From Oxytricha trifallax (lineage: Eukaryota; Ciliophora; Spirotrichea; Sporadotrichida; Oxytrichidae), in NCBI GenBank assembly GCA_000711775.1, contig ARYC01001908.1:1-64000 (forward strand): a stretch of DNA of 64,000 nucleotides, written 5' to 3'. Shown piece after piece: positions 10,601-20,759 of the stretch; positions within the stretch are counted from its first letter, which is position 1, and each line of letters opens with the position of its first letter. The notes under the pieces are model-generated. The model worked only from the letters and a program-made list of their open reading frames with translations, was not told the origin of the DNA and ran no database searches. The translations under genes and the position numbers were made by a program.

Positions 10601-12647
10601 TCATTCTCTTCCTTACAAACATTTCCAGTAAGGCTTGAGCAAGGGCAAAAGCTTGTTATAAACATTAGTGAACTCTCTAATTGGCTTTTCCATGCTTGAC
10701 TATCCAAATTGTTTATGAGTTATAAATTATAGTCTACACTCTTAAAATATCTATATTTAAAAAAAAACCACTATAATGGTTGGTTTAACTTTGACTTTGA
10801 GTATTCGTTGAAATCTTCATCATCGTTACTCTTAGGATCTATTTTCAAAGTTCTTATAACAGCTTCACTGCTATTTGCAAGGGCGTCTAAGTTGTATCCA
10901 CCTTCTAAAAGCACCACTATCTTAGGACATAAACTCTCAATTTATGGCAACGTTAAAGTAAAGGAGTATTAGTTAATATAACCATAAAAGGTAAAAGTTT
11001 ATCTGCATCAATCCATATGTCATCCAAGCATAGCCATAAGGAGTGACTCCAATTTGCCCGAGTGGATCTCCCTTGGCACTGTCAAATCCGCATGAAATCA
11101 ATATAGCTTCAGGTTTGAATTCCTAAATAATGGGAAACAGTAGATTCTGGCAGGCATATGCGTACTCTTTATCTGAAACTTCTTTTGCTGAATATTCATT
11201 GAAAGCGTAGTGAATATTTGCACTAATCAATTATAATTTAGAGTTTAAAAGCTAAACAAGTGAATATTGTAACCCTTACCAGCATCCTTTCCAATTAATT
11301 CATAAGATCCAGCCTTCCCAGGGTAAAACATGCCATCATCATATCTGTGCAAAGAGATGTACAAAATAGAGTCGTCTTCATAAAAGATTTGTGAAGTGCC
11401 GTCTCCAACATGAATGTCCCAGTCGAATATGCAAACTTTCTTAATATTGTGATCTACTTGAATTGACCTAGCAGCTACAGCAGCATTAAATTAAATTGTA
11501 TAGGTGTTAATTCTATTAAGTTAAAAAGAAGCATAAATTCTTGTTTAAATCTAAATTATTATAAACACAATTTATTATAGAGAATTATTGAAAAGACAAA
11601 ATCCAGCCATTTTTTCACAGCTTGCATGATGCCCTGGAGGTCTGATTGCTGCGAAAACTGAGTCTACTTTGGGCACTTCAGAAAACACAGCATCACAACT
11701 TGCCACACTAGCGCCAGCAGCTAGATAAGCGCATCAATTTTATATCCTTTAATGTAAAAGAAATTTTTCATTTCTCCCCCTATATATCATATTAAAAGAT
11801 AGGAAGATTAAAAATATTTAAGAGATAAAAAAGGCATTCTTTAGTATAAAGGTTAGCATAAACATCATAGCTCTCATCCATATATTTAGTTTCGCCTCGT
11901 ACCTTCAATATTTGCTTGCCCTCAAAAAGTGCCTTAGCATTTATAAATTCTGACAATCTTTTATTTTTTTCTTACCCTAATTTGTATATTAGTATTTATT
12001 AAATTAATTGTAAGTTAAATTGTAGATACTGTCGTCCCTAATTTGTATATAAATTAAAAATAATATAAATAAGAGTAGAATTGTATATACTGTCGTCTAC
12101 TCTATCTATGAGGTGCTCATCATGAACTCTCAACAAATGTCTCTTGTTAACTGGTTCGAAATTGATTCTCTCTAATTCTGGCAGTAACTTCGCTTTCTCT
12201 AAATTTTAGTAGATTGCCATAATTCTTGAAGGTCTCTCAGGGTGAGAGTATTTATGATTCTCATGAAGCAACATGTATAACGATTTTACTATAATATGGG
12301 ATCATAAACAATTAATGATATATTTGGCTTGTTAGTTATATTATCAAAATGATACAGTAAGAAACATAATTATAATTGTCATAGGCGAATCCTACTTTAT
12401 GCATGTAAGGCAATTCTCTTCTCTATTTCTAAACTTATTCTTCAACTTTGGTCTCTTCCAAGTTCATATTTTCTATACCTAAAAAATAAGGTAATTTACA
12501 TTTGATTTTATCTATATTTTTTGTTTAAATTTAATTAATCAATAACAGTTTCTATAATTCTTCCTAATTTTGATCTTATTGAACTGTTTAATCAATATTT
12601 TGTTAGTTTTAGTCAGCTAATTGCTGATTGTCGACTTAAGATTCCAT
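10601..12647 (-). CDS. Histone deacetylase, class II-like
   Basis: Zinc-dependent deacetylase that removes acetyl groups from histone or other lysines. Starts MESQVDNQQLADQNQQ at 12647 and ends KPYWKCLQGRE-TGA at 10601. Conserved blocks in order: HKVGFAYD, MLLHENHKYSHPERPSRI, HLLRVHDEHLIDRVD, AIRPPGHHA (catalytic His pair), GFCLFNNAAVAAR, VCIFDWDIHVGDGT (zinc-binding DWDxHxG), YISLHRYDDGMFYPG, ISCGFDSAKGDPLG and VVLLEGGYNL. All the catalytic and metal positions I can check are present, so the macronuclear product should be active. At least six pointer-flanked IESs and one intron interrupt it; each was placed by restoring the conserved frame. A further small interruption near 12480-12545 is possible in the Gln-rich N-terminus. 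Upstream lies a GAF-domain gene on the same strand. Confidence 0.93.
10702..10796. other. IES in deacetylase, pointer TTGACT
   Basis: TTGACT at 10696-10701 and 10791-10796. Removal joins FNEYSKS to SMEKPIREF in frame, giving the C-terminal end of the enzyme. Confidence 0.8.
10958..10988. other. Short IES in deacetylase, pointer TAAA
   Basis: TAAA at 10954-10957 and 10985-10988. Removal joins GLMQINFYLL to TLPQIESLCPK in frame. At 31 bp it is the shortest well-supported IES here; the exact edges are less certain than for the others. Confidence 0.55.
11219..11268. other. IES in deacetylase, pointer AGTGAATATT
   Basis: The 10-bp repeat AGTGAATATT occurs at 11209-11218 and 11259-11268. Removal joins GKGYNIH to YAFNEYSAKE in frame. 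Confidence 0.9.
11489..11587. other. IES in deacetylase, pointer ATTA
   Basis: ATTA at 11485-11488 and 11584-11587. Removal restores the family motif GFCLFNNAAVAAR. Confidence 0.85.
11735..11837. other. IES in deacetylase, pointer GCAT
   Basis: GCAT at 11731-11734 and 11834-11837. Removal joins ANLYTKEC to AYLAAGASVASCDAV in frame. Confidence 0.85.
11977..12090 (-). other. Intron with internal tandem duplication
   Basis: Minus-strand GTATAT...TTAG intron of 114 nt. Splicing from the first donor to the last acceptor joins LIDRVDD to RQEKNKRLSEF in frame. Inside, a 61-bp unit is repeated: CCCTAATTTGTATAT at 11975-11989 and 12036-12050, and ACTGTCGTC preceded by ATTGTAGAT or ATTGTATAT near 12019-12036 and 12080-12097. 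The copy includes 8 nt of the upstream exon edge, so the intron now carries a second donor and acceptor. Confidence 0.6.
12278..12359. other. IES in deacetylase, pointer GTA
   Basis: GTA at 12275-12277 and 12357-12359. Removal joins GFAYDNYNYVSY to MLLHENHKYSHPE in frame. Confidence 0.7.
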
Positions 12648-12775
12648 TTTAAAAATAGTGAAGTTCCTTGTAAAAGTATACTAAATTTATTATAACAAAA
12701 TATTTATATCACAAGTGAATTTCATTTCGATTTATAATTAAATCTGCCAATTAAGCTGAAATTCGATTTAAAAAA

Positions 12776-14280
12776 TCATAAATCATAATTACTTATCTGA
12801 AAAAAATGTAAAAATTATTTTGATAATTTTATCGTTAATATTGGATCATTTTATTAATATATACTTGAATAATTATATTTTAAAAGCAAATTCTTCATTT
12901 CTTAGTTCTTAGCATGTATCCAAGAGTGAAATACTTTATTTGTTAAATTTTGAATTCTTTAAATATAACTATAAATTATATAAAAATACATGTTGTTAAG
13001 ATTCTTTTCGAGCATCTCAAGCGACATCTTCCCTGTCATACGCTTTTCATCTCTCATAGCCAAAGTTTCCACTATTTTATTAAGTTCTTAGGTCACGCTT
13101 ACAGTCACTTTTACTGTATAGTTGAGTATAGTTATTGAGTCTAAAGCTGTAGCAAGGAATAATCGAAGAGCATTGATTGAAATTAAATTGAAAATGCTTA
13201 ATAATCTATATATTCATTCACATTGAGATATAAAATGAGAATAAAAGAATATGTATTTTAACATTTAAAAGTTTTATATTGACAGTATACTACAGATAAA
13301 GAATAATCATTAATTATGATATTAAAACTTACCATATCTTCTGCATTTAACAAATCCTAGTTAATTTTATCGAATAACTAGATGACCCCAACTTTAGTAT
13401 ATTCGCTACTTGTATTTTGAGCAGTTTCATCTGAGGGCAAGCCAATTTCAAAAGCTACAAAATGTTTTATGTTTTTCACTTCAATTAAGTTATCCAAGTT
13501 GTTGTTGAAAAAGGGATTATCATGTTTCACATCATTTGAGTAAATTATTAAGTTTTGAGTCAAAGCGAGACCAGTCAGGCCTAAAGTAGTTGGAAAGCGG
13601 ATCCAAGGGGATTAGTCTGAGATGGAGAGAGTTTAGTTTGGTTTCATTGATTTTTATTTCGTTTGAAAGCTTGATATAGTAAATATGTCGTTGTCTATAG
13701 AAATTATATGAAAAGACTATGAGATGTTTTTTGTTTAGAAAAATTACTTTAAGGATCATAGAGGAAAGCACAGCAGTATTTGTAGCCTAAGAGTGGCGGT
13801 AACACTTTCATTATCATGCTTATTGCATCTTTATGAGACTTTTGATTCAAAATAGTATTGCAAATTGATAGTATCTCTATAATCGCAAAACAAAGTTTAA
13901 GTAAATTGTTGTAAAATTTGAAACATAATTTATTTGAGCATTTAATCTGTCAATAACTTACCAATAATTTTACTTTCTTAAAAAAGAACTTTGTGATCTA
14001 TCAAGTATTAATTAATGATAAGTTCAAACATCGTACAAGTTAAATCAATTAAAGTTTTTTCGTACTACTATTCATAATAACTGCTCTATATTTGCCCACT
14101 ATTTCTTTGATTTATTAACCCTTATATTGCAAAAATAGGTTTGTTTTCAAAATCCTTAATAATTTTCAGAAACCCAATATCATTTTAATGAATATCTCTC
14201 TCAAAATCTTGAAAGCTTTTTGGTATGATTTTTTAGGGAAAAGGTTGATTACTTAACTAGAATATTTACAATTCTGACAT
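12776..14280 (-). CDS. GAF-domain protein
   Basis: Start at ATG 14280 (MSELQIFQLSNQPFPQK). Coding blocks in order: DFERDIHQNDIGFLKIIKD, YEKTLIDLTCTMFELIIN, LLKLCFAIIEILSICNTIL, DAISMIMKVLPPLLGYKY-CCAFLYDP, then FPTTLGLTGLALTQNLIIYS, NDVKHDNPFFNNNLDNL, IKHFVAFEIGLPSDETA, YTKVGVIQLFDKINQDLL, and finally a helical ELNKIVETLAMRDEKR segment. The middle blocks match the GAF fold as used in cyclic-nucleotide or small-ligand sensing: the LTG-x-A strand followed by ND...N at the ligand wall. Ligand unknown. Breaks near 13880-13970 and 13190-13330 look like IESs. There is also an apparent one-base frame change near 13720-13745 in an A/T run, which may be an assembly error. The 3' end is approximate. 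Confidence 0.65.
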
Positions 14281-14629
14281 GTCATGTAAGAAAATTGCTT
14301 TTTATTAGAAAATATTTGAGTTTTTATGAGGAACATTTAAGTATTTCTTAAGAACTTATTTTTGAAGATTTATTATTGCAAAGTTATGTTACTAAAGTAC
14401 ACTTGACAGCAAACTAAATTAAAATAAAAACATTTTCATAAAATATTACTTGATAAAAGCCTCAAGTATGTCTATTAAATTTGTAGATTTATTTTACTTT
14501 AGTTTATCGATAGAATTTAGTATTAAGTTCATATTTTATTAATCCCTTAAATCTCTTTCTTTTCTCATTTATTTGCTCATTCTGTTTTTAATCTATAAAA
14601 ATTTAAAGCAAAAATAATATTAGATTACC
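14281..14629. other. Intergenic spacer
   Basis: AT-rich DNA between the GAF gene start and the 3' end of the next minus-strand gene; nothing recognised. Confidence 0.5.
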
Positions 14630-17600
14630 TAAAATTATTCCTTAGATCCTCTCAAGCTACTGCTATAACTATCTCTTGACTCTGTTAATAATGCTCTCTG
14701 ACTTTACATGATGTTCTTATTGGTGATAAATTCTATATTCTGCTTATCCCTATTTTTTATCACTTCTTACAGTTAAACATAAATCTGATGATAACAAGCG
14801 ATAACTTTCTTTAATTCTAAGTTGTCTTCTTTGATTACATCTATAACCATCTCATCAGATTCTTTGTTACAAAAGTGTAACAAACATTTTATTGATTATA
14901 AAATATTATAACCAATACCTCAAACTTTCGCTATTTAGCTTTGTCAGCTTCACTTCGCATACGCTCTGTGTAATAATATTCATACATTTAAGCAATTCTA
15001 ATGGTTTACCTAAACTTATCTTCAATGGGCAAATTGATATCATTTATGTGTATATTTGGTATAATTTAAACATGAGAATCTTGGGAAAACAAGAACTTAT
15101 TCTATCTGTGATTATTTACTATACTTTTTGAGGAGTTTATATTCAGGGTTTGAGGGGTCTATTAATAAGGAGAGTTTAAGTTTAGCATGCTTGAATCTAG
15201 TCTCAAGAAAGATTTCTCATTTATTTTAGGAACATAACTTAATGGGTTGCTATCTTATACTTCTGTGATTGAATGCTTAAACTACTGTCTTGAAGAGTAT
15301 ATTTTTGAAAGTTAACTCCTAGATAGATGATTTTTGGAAAATTCCTCTATCAGGGACTAAGGCTTTTCTTTTAGAAGTTTCATTCTTTTTCGATCTTGAT
15401 AAATTTCCTACTGCTTATGATTGTTTTTATCTTAGAGCAAAATGTTTCTCTTTTTTGCTTCTTTGATTTTAAGCTCCATATCTCTGATTTACTTTATCAT
15501 ATCTTTAATAGCTTGAGATTGCTTCTTCTTCTTTTAAAAAGTTTAAATAAAACACATTGTTATGAAAATTCTTTGTTCATTTATTATTTAAGAAAAAATT
15601 ATATGCAGTTTCTCTAAGAGTAATAGGTATCTTTAAAGAAGGTTTTAAATTTAATTAAGACATTTTGATATTTACCTATGGTTAATCAAATATTTAACTT
15701 CTCTCTCTTTAAAATTCTTAATTTTAATCAACTATCTTAACTTAATGATTTTTCATAATTCTATCTGTTAGCCTAATTTCACTTTTAGATTAGATTCTCA
15801 ACAGATTTCTTTTGCTGCTCTATGTATTTAAGTTTTACAAAGATTTATCAAATCTGAGTGATAATTAATCAATTGAGTTATCTTCATCATTCATGATTTT
15901 AATTTCTGTTTTTAGATGCTTGAAATTTCTGATTGTTAAACCCAAACTCTAGTATTTTTAATTACTATTAATCATTACTGATTTTTAAGAAAATTTCTGC
16001 TAATTCATATAATCCCCCTCAAATATGTTTCTACTTGAATTATTTTGTTATTATAGCGCTTAAATCGTTTGAAATTCTTGAATAGTATCTAATTTATTAG
16101 TAAATTCTGATTAATTTTCCAATTAAGTTTTACTCTAATTTTATTAATGTCGTTTTAACTATGAATTACTGAGAATTGGCTGAAAATTAATCTCTTTGAT
16201 TGGCTTTAATCTTTGAGATTTTTTAGCCTATATATTAATTTGGGATTTTGCTTATAATTGCATTGATTCATCCTATTAATCAAAGTGGCTTTATTTTATA
16301 TTATTATTATGTCTAGCTGTTAATTATACTTTGGGTGTTACCATAATTTCACTATTCAGGAAACTTTATATTTCAGTTATAAGTGTTGTATCTTTTTATT
16401 ATAATTGAGAAATATTTAAATTTTCTTGAATTTAAATTTAGGCTTGATCAGCTAATTTATCAGGGTCTTAGACATCTAAAGTATCCAGGAACAATCCTGT
16501 GTCATTATATTTTTCTTGAGATTTTTCTTTTATTAATTAATTGGAAAATAATTTGAATTGTTGCACATCAACAGTATTTTAAGTATTATTATAGAATCAT
16601 AATCATAAATGCATATAATTGAGAAATGAGTTTACGAGCAGATATAATTTATATAACTTGCAGGAAATAATTAATGCTCTTTAAATCTTTTCAAACTGAA
16701 AAAATAAATTGCTTTATTTTGAACTATAATTAAAAAAATTGAAATGATTAAGCATCAAAATTGCACCGATTTCTCATTGATTTAAATTTATTTTCAATTT
16801 ATTTATTATTAAAAGTTAATTTAAGAAAGGGAAAATGTAAACAACTGAGTTTCTCATTTTTACAATGAATTAAACAAAATTATTTTATATTTTCCTTTAA
16901 TTTATCAATACAATTCTTAGATAGTAAACTGTCCAAAAGTTACTTTCTCTGTTTATTCTTAATATTTTATCTATTTGCCATGTTTATATTAAATTTTTTA
17001 TTGCTTTGAGGGGATGAGCTATTTATCACAATTTAGTAGCTATTATTTCGATAATCCTAATTTTCTATACTTGAATTGTTATGCAATTCTTTATTTGTCT
17101 CATTTCTTTTTTTTTTATATGACTTGTATAATTTCTGTAATGTACTAATAAGTGAAATTAAAATTAAATTTAAAACATTTTATTATTTATCTCATAGTTC
17201 TATAAATCTGGGTCAGGAACAGTCATATTGTACTATTATTAGAAACTTTAGTTTCCTTAGTTCCTTGATGTAGTAGTCTTTTAATAAGATCTTTTTGATA
17301 TGATTTTTATTGGTTCTAATATAAATTTGGAATTTAATGAGATGAGGTTTTCTGGAATTGTAGATTTGCTATTCCTTCTCTGACTTATCTATCTTTTATA
17401 TATTAAAATTAAATCAATTTCATACATTTAAGTAATTTTGTTATTTTTAAAAAATACCATATATATCTTTGACTTTTCTTGTTCAATCCTAGGTTATTGG
17501 AGTAATGTTAATGTTGCTACTAAGAATTGGAGTTAGTACAATTATCAATTTTATTATAGAGCGAACTTTAATAAGAAGTTATGTTTGTATTCGTGGGAAT

Positions 17601-17837
17601 TTGAAATTAATTTTAATAAGAATAGGTGGTGCCTTGTTGATATATAGGTCGTATACTTATAATAAAAAAGATCTATAAAAAAATTAAAGTAATTCAGTTA
17701 CATTTTAGATGCAGCTTTGAGGAGTTAATTTATGAATGTCTATCTTAATAATTATTTAAGTTACTTCCACTCATTATACACGTTTCATTTGTTTTATGAT
17801 TTCTTTGAGGTGATATACTGCTGTTATTGTTTGACAT
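14630..17837 (-). CDS. Long Gln/Asn-rich coiled-coil protein
   Basis: Unrecognised family. Start ATG at 17837 (MSNNNSSISPQRNHKTNE), last clear coding RDSYSSSLRGSKEQFQ near 14630. Nearly continuous frames without TGA cover about 3 kb and have a non-random make-up: many Gln (mostly TAA/TAG), Asn, Ser and Lys, with charged helical stretches such as DMIKQIRDMELKIKEAKKR, YYTERMRSEADKAKQRKFE and KESDEMVIDVIKEDNLELKK that predict coiled coils, mainly in the C-terminal third. No catalytic motif seen. Interruptions lie near 17655-17720, 17410-17465, 16600-16700 and 14875-14955; I could not fix their pointers. It could be a cytoskeletal or basal-body component, but that is only a guess from composition. 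Confidence 0.65.
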
Positions 17838-18189
17838 ACTTTATTTTGTAATAATTTTTAAATTAATTTTTATATCTTTTTCCTATTGTTATACTATAAA
17901 GTATTATCTCTTATATATAAATTTAGATTATATTATTCTATACTTTCATCTAGTCTACTATAATTAAAATTATCAACCATATTGCTAGTCTTTGAGTGAA
18001 CTAACAACACCCCACTATTATTACTATTATTATTCCTGCTCTTAAGTATTGGTAAGAATAAGTTTTGCTTTATTTTCTACTATTAATCAAGTAAAATATG
18101 TGATTTATTTATAGTAGGAGTGAGGTCTCTTTTGGTTAAAGACATTTATATAATATGTTTACTAAAATTTATATTTTAAATTAAAATAG
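17838..18189. other. Promoter-side spacer
   Basis: Upstream region of the long coiled-coil gene. AT-rich, with an ATT microsatellite near 18015-18035; no gene. Confidence 0.5.
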
Positions 18190-18405
18190 ATGCAGCTGGA
18201 GAATGTGACCAGAGAATACATACGAAGTAGCGGAAGACCACATAAGAACTACTCAAGGCAACCGGTGAACGTGCGCGGTGTGAAGCTAATCACTCCAGTA
18301 TATGGGTGTCGTTCCCATTGGACAAATGAGATTGGACTGCCAAAATTCAAAGTAAGAATATCCCATTATATCTATCTGGCTGGCTGGCTTAAGCCCCAGT
18401 ATTAA
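18190..18405 (+). CDS. GC-richer orphan ORF
   Basis: A 72-codon ATG-initiated frame (MQLENVTREYIRSSGRPHKN; later VYGCRSHWTNEIGLPKF) with no TAA, TAG or TGA until TAA at about 18406. GC content is about 45-50%, against about 25-30% around it. No family recognised; it ends in a LAGWLKPQY-like stretch and then an AAT microsatellite (18421-18440). It may be a genuine small MDS, a foreign fragment, or non-coding DNA of unusual composition. Confidence 0.3.
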   Translation: MQLENVTREYIRSSGRPHKNYSRQPVNVRGVKLITPVYGCRSHWTNEIGLPKFKVRISHYIYLAGWLKPQY

Positions 18406-18606
18406 TTTCCGTACAGCATTAAATAATAATAATAATAATTAAAATAGATATAGAAATCGAATCATAAGTACAAGCAAATACGTAATTAGAATTAAAGTGT
18501 CTATAATTTTTATATAAATAATTTATTTTTTTATACCATAGCAGAGAGAGGGGAGGAAATTAATGCTAAAAATTGTACATTAAATAATTAATAGATTTAG
18601 TATTTA

Positions 18607-20430
18607 GTACTCGATGGTTGTATCTCCAAGTCTAATGTTAAGAGAGTTACCTTTCTTGAAGATTTGCTTCTGCAATAAGGGTTCAATCGCTGGGTCTAAT
18701 TCTTCATACACATTTTCCATAAGTACTGGGTATCCTACTCTGATACAGTTGACAATCTAAAAAATTAACTAAATTATATCAATTTCTAAATGGTTGTTAA
18801 AAATTACCCAAAATTAAATTATAGTATTTACAGTTTTCAAGTATCTTAAGGTAGTTACCATCAGAGAACTTCATGATTTTCATTTCTCTCTTCTTTTCCA
18901 TATTTCTGATCCACTTATTAGCTTGACCTTGAGGATCAATAAAAAGTGGCCATCTTCTAGCCTTTTAAGTAATGATAGCGTTTTCAACTGAGAAGGAATC
19001 TGAGGGAAGACCTGCTAGAGTCCACTCTCTAATCAAGACTGGGTTACCCAAAATGGTTTGTAATGAGAAAGAACCTGCATATTTATGGTAAATTTAGAGC
19101 ATAAGCAAAATAAGCATTTGATTTAATCTAAAGGGGCTGTCATAATTATATTAAAGTGAAATACAAGTCTATGACTACTATAATATTGCATTGGGGATTT
19201 TCTTATCCATGCACTATTGCACCCACTCACCACTTAAATGATCTCTGAACACAGAGGTGAAAGCACCTAAGTAAGCTATCATACCTGATGCAACGAGTAC
19301 ATCTCCAGTAAGATTCTTGTAGACTCCTCCAAGAATAACACTTTGTTCATTCCAACGAGCCTTCTCTCCACCGAGACCTCCGATAAGTTTAGTAGCTCTA
19401 TCTAATTTAGCTTCGCAATCAGCCACGTCTCTTTCAAGTTACTGCTTGTAGTCCTTGGTTGCTTTGAGATCTGCCTTCAGACCGTCGACCTTCTCTTGGA
19501 CAATACGCAATTCTTCCTACTTGATTCTGAGCTTACCAGCGACTTCTTCGTATTTGCCCTGGGCTTCAGCTAGCTTCAATTTCTTGGGCATAACGATCAA
19601 GTTCACATTCAATAATTCATAATAAATAAGAGGTATAGAATTTTTATTTCGTGGAGAAGTATCTGAAGGCTTATATATATTCTATGATTGTAGAACTTAT
19701 CCATAGCAATGACCCAAGATCCTAAGTTAGCAGCAACAACTGAAATTGTATTCAAGTGATTGATTTCGAATTTAGGGTTTTTCAAGAATTCTTGTAACTT
19801 CTTGATTCTGTCTTCCTCAATATTTTCTTTATCGTATTCTTGAAGTGACAATTTTAAACTCATACTTATTATTTTATTTTCCCAATTTAAGCACTTCTAA
19901 TTAATTGAATGCTAAATTAGACAAAATAAATATGACCTAAGGAAAGCGTCTTAGTTCATCATCTTTACTGCGACTGGCCAGTAGTCATAGACCTTCTTTT
20001 GAGTGTTTGGATCCATCTTTGAATCTGGTTTGAGACCCATAAGCACGCAAACTGCTGAGAGCACCATCTTAGCGTCTTCAGGGGGCTGTGGTAGCTTTTT
20101 CAAGAATGTGATATCATTCTTTGTGATACATTATTTTATTGATCAATATCATCCAAAATAATATATGAAAATTCTAACATGCTTTTTTGTAGTTTTTAAT
20201 TATAGTTTATATAGATACATTGGAGAGCTTTCTCAGCTGCTTTAAGAATTGGCATAGCTTCAGTAAGTTCTTTCTCGCAATCTTCCTTGATAGCAGTAGC
20301 TTCGGCAGCTGAAGCAGAGGCTATGGCTTCTTCACCAGCAACGACTTCTCTAATCTTCTCGGCTTCTATGGTCTCAGCTTCCACAATTTTTTCTTTCTTT
20401 TCAGTCTCCTTTGATGCCTCATTAAATTTG
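18607..20430 (-). CDS. Dynein heavy chain, stalk to AAA5 (partial)
   Basis: Encodes the microtubule-binding stalk and the start of AAA5 of a dynein heavy chain. In order: coiled-coil 1 (ASKETEKKEKIVEAETIEAE, KELTEAMPILKAAEKALQCI), the stalk-head region (TKNDITFLKKLPQPPED, MVLSAVCVLMGLKPDS, YDYWPVAVKMMN, SLQEYDKENIEED), coiled-coil 2 (LAEAQGKYEEVAGKLRIKQ, LERDVADCEAKLDRATKLI), then AAA5 (GLGGEKARWNEQS, LTGDVLVASGMIAYLG, ILGNPVLIREWTLAGLPSD, SFSVENAIITQKARRWPLFI, DPQGQANKWI, GYPVLMENVYEELDPAIEPL, IRLGDTTIEY). It stops dead after TIEY at 18607 and begins mid-stalk at 20430, so neighbouring segments of the gene are elsewhere. Five IESs with clear pointers lie inside. Confidence 0.95.
18751..18835. 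other. IES in dynein, pointer ACAGTT
   Basis: ACAGTT at 18745-18750 and 18830-18835. Removal joins NYLKILENC to IRVGYPVLMENV in frame. Confidence 0.92.
19081..19191. other. IES in dynein, pointer TGCAT
   Basis: TGCAT at 19076-19080 and 19187-19191. Removal joins DKKIPNA to GSFSLQTILGNP in frame. Confidence 0.92.
19610..19689. other. IES in dynein, pointer ATT
   Basis: ATT at 19607-19609 and 19687-19689. Removal joins WVIAMDKFYN to VNLIVMPKKLKLAE in frame. Confidence 0.88.
19850..19936. other. IES in dynein, pointer TGAC
   Basis: TGAC at 19846-19849 and 19933-19936. Removal joins MMNQDAFLR to SLQEYDKENIEED in frame. Confidence 0.88.
20133..20221. other. IES in dynein, pointer GATACATT
   Basis: The 8-bp repeat GATACATT is at 20125-20132 and 20214-20221. 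Removal joins AEKALQCI to TKNDITFLKKLPQ in frame. This is the cleanest single demonstration in the window that the DNA is micronuclear. Confidence 0.95.
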
Positions 20431-20759
20431 ATAAAATTTTTGCCATAGGGAATTATAGTTTCTGTATATATTACTAAAGACAAAAGTAATAATTCAAATA
20501 TCTCTCGAGATAGTATTTTAATGTTTTACAAAGCTGAAGACAAGGATGATGGCTCTTATTCCAATAGTTTTAAGTGATCTCTATTCGTTAACTGGGTAGT
20601 GATCTTGATATACTAGGGTTGGATGCAACATATAGGCCATAAAGTCTTTCAAGTTTACATTGTATTATATTTGCAGATTTCACCTTATATTTTTAAGAAA
20701 GACCCTACTTATTAATAATTATAAACTGAGATTATAAATCTAAAATTGTTTGGGTATTA

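Noticed and set aside
13532-13771. 79-codon ORF MLSSMILKVIFLNKKH
   Set aside because: Overlaps the GAF gene on the same strand in a wrong frame; only its first part could matter, near the unexplained frame change.
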